This document shows positions 59,244 to 64,000 of a stretch of 64,000 bases of DNA, piece by piece. Source of the DNA: Variovorax dokdonensis (lineage in GTDB: Bacteria; Pseudomonadota; Gammaproteobacteria; Burkholderiales; Burkholderiaceae_C); NCBI RefSeq assembly GCF_030316895.1, contig NZ_JASZYV010000003.1:434001-498000 (forward strand), given 5' to 3'. Position numbers and translations under genes: made by a program. The notes below the pieces were generated by a model. It worked only from the letters and a program-made list of their open reading frames with translations, was not told the DNA's origin and did not search any database. Numbering within the stretch: position 1 is the stretch's first letter; each line of letters begins with the position of its first letter.

Positions 59244-59502
59244 CGCGCTCGAAAGTCTTGGGGTCGAAGAAGGCTTCGATGCGCTTGCCCTCGGGGGTCT
59301 TGGCGTAGACCTCGTAGCAGGTGTCCGTCTTTTCCATGCGGCGCACGACCCAGCCTTCCTTGGTGAGCTTCTCGGCCAGTTCGGTGTGCGGACGCCATTC
59401 TTCCTTCGGATGCTTGGGGCACTGCACGTTGCCATGCGCCCATGCGCCGCCGGCGGCCAGGGTGAGTGAAGCAAAGACGAGTCGAATGCGAAGCGAAGCC
59501 AT
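59230..59502 (-). CDS. PepSY domain protein
   Basis: The protein has 90 residues: a signal peptide (MASLRIRLVFASLTLAAGGA) and one PepSY-like module (VVRRMEKTDTCYEVYAKTPE). It is periplasmic. Such single-domain proteins often stand beside cytochrome b561 genes, and the two genes overlap here. It may bind or present substrate to the cytochrome. Confidence 0.85.
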   Translation of the reverse strand: MASLRIRLVFASLTLAAGGAWAHGNVQCPKHPKEEWRPHTELAEKLTKEGWVVRRMEKTDTCYEVYAKTPEGKRIEAFFDPKTFERVEEK

Positions 59503-59544
59503 CGATGTTGTTCCTTTCGTTGGATGTGATGCAGCGGGCCAGGC

Positions 59545-60228
59545 TCAGGTCGAAGCCCAGCCGCGCAGGAGGTTGTGATAGATGCCGGTGAGCTTGAGCA
59601 CCTGCGCATCGCCTTCAGGCAAGGCAGCGGTCAGCGACTGGATGGATTGGTCCAGATCGAACAGCAGCGTGCGATTGGCTTCGTCGCCGACCAGGCTCTC
59701 GATCCAGAAGAAGGACGCGATGCGCGCGCCGCGCGTCACCGGCGTCACCCGATGCAGGCTGGTGGCGGGATACAGGATCATGTCGCCGGCATCGAGCTTG
59801 ACGCTCTGCAGGCCCAGCGCCCCTTCGATCTCGAGCTCGCCGCCTTCGTATTCGTCGGGCTCCGAGAGGAACAACGTGGCCGACAGATCGCTGCGCAGCG
59901 CGGTGCTCGTGCCGGGGATGGGCATCACGGCGTTGTCGATGTGCGCCGCGTAGTTGCCACCGCCTTCGTACTTGTTGAACTTGGGCGGGTAGATCTTGCG
60001 CGGCAGCGCCGCCGAGATGAACAGCGGGTTCACGCCCAGTTTGCGCAGGATGTGCCGCCCGAGGCTCAGTGCGGGCTCTTCGCCATCGGGCAACTGGAGG
60101 TTGTGCTTGCCCAGGCGGGCCAGGCTTCCCGCCGTGCGGGCTCCGTCGGCCCATGGGGCCTGGTCAAGGTGCTGGCGGAACTGCCGCACCTCGTCCTTGT
60201 CGAGGACGTTCTCAATGGAGATCAGCAT
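59545..60228 (-). CDS. piuC: PKHD-type Fe(II)/2-oxoglutarate dioxygenase (PiuC-like)
   Basis: The protein has 227 residues. The facial triad is visible: HID in [14 protein letters not shown], the distal His in SLHRVTPV, and an Arg in TRGARIASF binding 2-oxoglutarate. PiuC proteins are encoded next to catecholate TonB receptors. Its start lies within the 3' end of the alpha-hydroxyacid oxidase gene (17-bp overlap), which shows tight coupling. The substrate is unknown. Confidence 0.92.
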   Translation of the reverse strand: MLISIENVLDKDEVRQFRQHLDQAPWADGARTAGSLARLGKHNLQLPDGEEPALSLGRHILRKLGVNPLFISAALPRKIYPPKFNKYEGGGNYAAHIDNAVMPIPGTSTALRSDLSATLFLSEPDEYEGGELEIEGALGLQSVKLDAGDMILYPATSLHRVTPVTRGARIASFFWIESLVGDEANRTLLFDLDQSIQSLTAALPEGDAQVLKLTGIYHNLLRGWAST

Positions 60229-61372
60229 CGGCGGCTCTTTGTGGCGATTCGGCGTTCGCCGGTTTTGGCAGGAGGCAGTCTGGGCCGATGTCGGCCAGGG
60301 TGGCGCAACCCGCCAGGGCCATGCAGGCTTCGAGTTCTTCACGCAACAGCTTGAGCATGTGCGCCACGCCCAATGCACCCGCCACCGCGAGCGCATAGAC
60401 CTGCAGCCGCCCGATCAGCACGGCATCGGCACCCAGGGCCATCGCCTTGAACACGTCTTCGCCGCAGCGGATGCCGCCGTCGAACAGCACCGGAGTGCCC
60501 TTGCCCACACGCGCGCGAACCGCCGGCAAGGCACGCAGGCTGGCCGGTGCGCCGTCGAGGCTGCGGCCACCGTGGTTGGAGACCACCAACCCCGCCGCGC
60601 CGCGCTGCACGAACTGGGCAGCGTCGTCCGGATGCATCACGCCCTTGACCCATACCGGCAAGCGCGTCTGGGCGCGCAGCCAATCGAAGTCGTCCCAACC
60701 CGGCGCTGTCCGCATCATCCCCTGGAAGATGCGGCTGTCGCCGGGCTCGGCGGTCGCAGGCGCGGCTGGCAGTCCCGCGAGATTGGCGGGCACGCAATCG
60801 GCAGGCATGCGAAAGCCCGCCCGAAGAGCGCGCAGGCTGGCCGGCTGGATCGGCGCGTCGAGCGTCACGACCAAGGCGCCGTAGCCGGCTGCCTCGGCGC
60901 GACGCACCAGGGCCAGCGTGGCATCGCGGCTTGGCTGGAAGTAAAGCTGAAACCAGCGCGTCGGGCCGCCGGCGCTCGCGATGTCCTCCAACCGGAAGCT
61001 CGACAGCGTGCTGGCGAGCATGCAGGTCTCGGTGGCATGGGCTGCTCGCGCGGTTTCGATTTCGCCGCGCGGATGCACCAGCGTCTGAAAGGCCACCGGT
61101 GCCAGCAGCAACGGGTGCGCCAGTGCCGGGCCGCCGAGCGACAGGCGGGTGTGGCCCGCACCGACATCGCGCAACAGGCGCGGCCAGATCGACCACTGGC
61201 CGAAGGCCGCACGGTTGGCATCGAGCGTCTGGTCGCGCCCCGCGCCGCCGGCGATGTAGGCCATCGTTGCCCCCGCGAGCGCCTTGGCTGCCAGCGCTTC
61301 GTAGTCCTGCGCACAGAAGACACCCGCTGGAATCCCAGTTGCGGCTTCGGCGGGTGTGGGCTGCGCGTTCAT
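60212..61372 (-). CDS. FMN-dependent alpha-hydroxy acid oxidase/dehydrogenase
   Basis: The protein has 386 residues from ATG 61372 ([14 protein letters not shown]). Members oxidise L-lactate, mandelate or glycolate. The catalytic His/Arg region is [16 protein letters not shown], and the FMN-phosphate-binding block is [20 protein letters not shown]. Soluble length and lack of a membrane loop favour an oxidase or a heme-free dehydrogenase. It lies between a siderophore receptor and piuC, an unusual place. It might act on the hydroxyacid part of a siderophore. Confidence 0.9.
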   Translation of the reverse strand: MNAQPTPAEAATGIPAGVFCAQDYEALAAKALAGATMAYIAGGAGRDQTLDANRAAFGQWSIWPRLLRDVGAGHTRLSLGGPALAHPLLLAPVAFQTLVHPRGEIETARAAHATETCMLASTLSSFRLEDIASAGGPTRWFQLYFQPSRDATLALVRRAEAAGYGALVVTLDAPIQPASLRALRAGFRMPADCVPANLAGLPAAPATAEPGDSRIFQGMMRTAPGWDDFDWLRAQTRLPVWVKGVMHPDDAAQFVQRGAAGLVVSNHGGRSLDGAPASLRALPAVRARVGKGTPVLFDGGIRCGEDVFKAMALGADAVLIGRLQVYALAVAGALGVAHMLKLLREELEACMALAGCATLADIGPDCLLPKPANAESPQRAADADLH

Positions 61373-61443
61373 CGGCTTCACAAATGCAGATGCCGGGGCG
61401 AGCCCCGGCATGGTGGTGGTCTACCTCAGGAGTTTGAGCGAAA

Positions 61444-63828
61444 TCAGAACTCGATGTCCATCGTCACGCGGAACGCGCGGCCATCACCCTTGTACAGGAA
61501 CGAACCCGACCGGTAGGCGGCCGTGTAGTACTCCTTGTCGAACAGGTTCAGCACGGCGGCACGCAACTCGAGGTTCTTGTTGATGCGATAGCCGGCGAAG
61601 AGGTCGTACACGGTGAAAGGCTGGACACGCTGCGAGCAGTAGCCATCGGCCGTGTAGCCCGCGCCGGTGTCGGGCTGGCCCGCGCACATCTCGCTCTGAT
61701 AGGTGAAGCCGCCGCCGAAGTAGAAGGCCGGGGTGGCCTGGTACTTCAACTGGCCCGAGATCGAGTTGTTCGCGAAGTTGGCAAGTTCACGACCGACGTT
61801 CGCCGCCACGGCCGACTCCAGCACCTCGGACTTCATGAACGCAGCGCCGATCTGGCCTTGCAGTCGCTTGGTGAAGTTGCCGGTGACGCCGAACTCGACG
61901 CCACGCACGCGGTTCTTGCCGGAGTTGGCGCTGCCCGTGGACTCGTAGCCGTTGCCCTCCATCACGTCGCTCTTGGTGGTCTGGAACAGCGCGGCGGTGG
62001 CCAGCAGCTTGTCGTCCATGATGTTCCACTTGGTGCCCAACTCCCAGTTGAGCGACTTCTCTGGCTTGGCGCCGATGTTGCCGTTCGGGTCGATGATCAG
62101 GCCGCCGTAGCCAGCGCTCGTGCCGGTGTCGGCCTCGCCGCCATTGATGTCGGCAGCCGAGCCGACCGCGCCATAGACCATGCCCATCGGGTTGATCTTG
62201 TAGGTCAGGCCCAGTTGGCCGTTCGTGAGCGTGTCGCTGTAGCTGTAGTTGTTCTGGATGCCGGTGTTGAGGTTGCGCGTGCCCAGTTCGTATTCATAGC
62301 GGTCGAAGCGAATGCCGCCGAAAGCGCTCAGGCGCTCGGTGAAGTCGATGGTGTCCATGACGCCGCCCGACCAGGTCTTGACGCGCCAGTCGTTGCTCCA
62401 CGGGTTCTCGGCAATGCTGCGGTTCATCAGCGTGTTCAAGCCGTTGACCGATGCGCCGCCGGGCACCTGGGTGCAGTATCCGGTCGCTGCGCCCGTGGCC
62501 GCGGTACGGCAATTGGTCGCGCCCAGGTTGCTGATGTTGTAGTTGCCGCGCACGGACTGGTTGTCCGAATACTCGAGCGTGAAGACGAACTGGTTCTTCA
62601 TGCCGCCCAGCGTCGTGTCCCAGCGCAGGTTGGTCTGGTTGGCGAAGTAGTCGATGTCCTGCCAGCCGTTGTGCGTGGACAGCGTGCCCGACTGGTAAGC
62701 GGTCGCGGCGTTGCGTGGGCCGGTCAGCGGATAGACGGTGGATTCACGCGCGCCGGTCACCACGTAGCCATTGTTGGCCTGGCCGTAGCGCGTCAGGTTC
62801 TGCAGCTTCACCGTTGGCGAGAACGCGTACATCACGCGTGCGGTGAAGGTGTCGACGTCCGATTCCTGGAAATCCTGTGCCTGCGCATAGACCGGCGGCA
62901 CGGGGTTCTTCGGCCAGCGGTTGGGCGCGGTGCCCACGAGGTAGCTGCCCAGGTCGGGGTAGGAATCCTTGGCGCGCAGACCGTAGTAGTCGAGCGTGAC
63001 CGACAGGTCCTTGTTGACTTCCCACAGACCCGACAACGCCAGGCCCTTGCGGCTGCGCTCCGACGGGTCGCGGTCCGGCACGCCCTCGTCGCCATACAGC
63101 GCATTCGCACGCAGCGCGAACGAATCGCTGAACGCCTTGTTCATGTCGATCGTGACGCGCTTGTAGTCGTCCGTGCCCAGGCCCACCGAAGCGTGGGTGA
63201 AGTCGTAGTCCAGCGTGGCCTGCTTGGTGATGGCGTTGATGGCGCCGCCTGCCGAGCCGCGACCGGCAAAGGTCGAGTTGGGGCCTTTAGAGATTTCGAG
63301 CTGCTCGATCGCGAAGGTCTCGCGCGTCGTCATGCCGGGGTCGCGCAGCCCGTCGACGAACACGTCGCTGCGAGCCTCCTGGCCGCGGATGATGTAGCGG
63401 TCACCGAAGGAATTGCCGTTCTCGCCCGTGCCCAGAGTGATGCCGGGAACCGCGTCGAGGATTTGCTTGAGGTCGGTCAGGCCCGAATCCTTGATCGCCT
63501 CGCCGGTGATGACCTCGATGGTCTGGGGTGTTTCAGCCAACGGCTTGGTGTGGCGGAAGTCGCCCGAGGTCTTGGCCTTGTAAGGCGCGCCGACTTCGGC
63601 GTTGGGATTGGGATCGATGCGTTGCGCCTCGACCGTCACGGCTTCCATCGTGCCCACGGCACTGGGGGCTGCCGGTGCCTGAGCCTGCGCGAACGCCGCG
63701 AGCGGCGCCAGCATCATCGTCGAGATGCCGAGCGCCACGCTGCCCTTGGCAACGTGGTTCGGGCTGATGGGCTGCTCGGCGCGCAGGCTGCGAACTCGGC
63801 GTTTGCCGATCTGGTTCTTCACGGTCAC
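61444..63828 (-). CDS. TonB-dependent siderophore receptor (Fiu-type)
   Basis: The protein has 794 residues from GTG 63828, with GGAGAGAAG upstream. A long leader ends in a signal peptide (GISTMMLAPLAAFAQA). The plug starts ETPQTIEVITGEAIKDSG and holds GDRYIIRGQEARSDVFVDGL. The barrel ends in FRVTMDIEF with terminal Phe. Similarity is to catecholate siderophore receptors of the Fiu kind, supported by the linked piuC. It is the first gene of a five-gene operon and has a Fur-like box upstream. Confidence 0.92.
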   Translation of the reverse strand: MTVKNQIGKRRVRSLRAEQPISPNHVAKGSVALGISTMMLAPLAAFAQAQAPAAPSAVGTMEAVTVEAQRIDPNPNAEVGAPYKAKTSGDFRHTKPLAETPQTIEVITGEAIKDSGLTDLKQILDAVPGITLGTGENGNSFGDRYIIRGQEARSDVFVDGLRDPGMTTRETFAIEQLEISKGPNSTFAGRGSAGGAINAITKQATLDYDFTHASVGLGTDDYKRVTIDMNKAFSDSFALRANALYGDEGVPDRDPSERSRKGLALSGLWEVNKDLSVTLDYYGLRAKDSYPDLGSYLVGTAPNRWPKNPVPPVYAQAQDFQESDVDTFTARVMYAFSPTVKLQNLTRYGQANNGYVVTGARESTVYPLTGPRNAATAYQSGTLSTHNGWQDIDYFANQTNLRWDTTLGGMKNQFVFTLEYSDNQSVRGNYNISNLGATNCRTAATGAATGYCTQVPGGASVNGLNTLMNRSIAENPWSNDWRVKTWSGGVMDTIDFTERLSAFGGIRFDRYEYELGTRNLNTGIQNNYSYSDTLTNGQLGLTYKINPMGMVYGAVGSAADINGGEADTGTSAGYGGLIIDPNGNIGAKPEKSLNWELGTKWNIMDDKLLATAALFQTTKSDVMEGNGYESTGSANSGKNRVRGVEFGVTGNFTKRLQGQIGAAFMKSEVLESAVAANVGRELANFANNSISGQLKYQATPAFYFGGGFTYQSEMCAGQPDTGAGYTADGYCSQRVQPFTVYDLFAGYRINKNLELRAAVLNLFDKEYYTAAYRSGSFLYKGDGRAFRVTMDIEF

Positions 63829-63863
63829 TCTCTTCTCTCCGGTTGAATTCTGTGTCGGTCGAC

Positions 63864-63882
63864 ATTATTGCGAATCATTCCC
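63864..63882 (-). promoter_or_regulatory. Fur-like box
   Basis: On the minus strand GGGAATGATTCGCAATAAT matches 11 of 19 positions of the Fur consensus GATAATGATAATCATTATC, including AATGAT. It lies about 36 bp before the receptor start. Repression by Fe-Fur is expected for this class of gene. Confidence 0.6.
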
Positions 63883-64000
63883 ATTTGTCTTCTATTTTTT
63901 AATGACGCTTTGGAAGATGTTTCAAGAATGCGACACACATGGCGAACGAAAAGCGACACAGCCCCCGCTGGAGGCGCGAGTTCGCAGCCCCGGAAACGAG

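Overview
The window is high-GC chromosomal DNA from a Gram-negative bacterium. It most likely comes from a Burkholderiales member of the Comamonadaceae (Variovorax-like). The evidence is the gene content and family types: CbpA/CbpM, the DUF2868/DUF3482 pair, a PiuC/Fiu-type iron operon, OpgG, LexA-type CTGT-N8-ACAG control, and a valine degradation operon led by mmsA. The assignment rests on family recognition, because no database search was possible. No rRNA, tRNA or CRISPR array was seen.

Left part (1-21.7 kb). An ABC exporter is cut by the window start. It is followed by a large zinc-ribbon/nucleotide-cyclase/ATPase/TPR signalling protein. Converging on that gene is a tightly packed minus-strand operon of five genes (12430 down to 5211): an FAD amine-oxidase/desaturase-like protein, an unknown protein, a polyprenyl diphosphate synthase, a saccharopine-dehydrogenase-like reductase and an acetoacetate-decarboxylase-like protein. 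I cannot assign this set to a described pathway, and it is the best candidate here for a new biosynthetic system. Housekeeping genes follow on the plus strand: alpha carbonic anhydrase, argG, a DUF2868 membrane protein with a DUF3482 GTPase, a 24-residue membrane peptide, a class I glutamine amidotransferase, phosphatidylserine synthase, a histidine phosphatase, and cbpA/cbpM.

Middle part (21.5-41.4 kb). A valine/isobutyrate catabolic cluster (mmsA, acyl-CoA dehydrogenase, 3-hydroxyisobutyryl-CoA hydrolase, mmsB) is transcribed away from a LysR regulator, with a perfect palindrome in the shared promoter. A 420-bp repeat-rich spacer interrupts the cluster. Next come an AsmA protein, a TIGR04325-type methyltransferase, a hybrid histidine kinase, a MocR-type regulator, a DUF421 pair, and an SOS-boxed DNA-repair pair: a radical SAM protein followed by a DUF4130-UdgX fusion. 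A Crp/Fnr regulator with an FNR-like box in its promoter, a DUF2934 protein and a family 2 glycosyltransferase close this part.

Accessory island (about 41.4-48.6 kb). The base composition is visibly less GC-rich. The island holds an AraC remnant, several orphan secreted, membrane and lipoprotein genes, an IS3-family element inserted into a small lipoprotein gene, a RusA-like gene, a 5'-truncated UvrD-like helicase abutting a DUF1214 pseudogene, and a 32-bp perfect palindrome. This looks like a hotspot of insertion and decay.

Right part (48.7-64 kb). A metallophosphoesterase and lipid-kinase pair are translationally coupled. A giant glycine-rich autotransporter comes next, then a GH3 beta-glucosidase divergent from the osmoregulated-glucan gene opgG. 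Last is a probable Fur-controlled iron operon: a TonB-dependent receptor, an FMN alpha-hydroxyacid oxidase, a PiuC-type dioxygenase, a PepSY protein and cytochrome b561.
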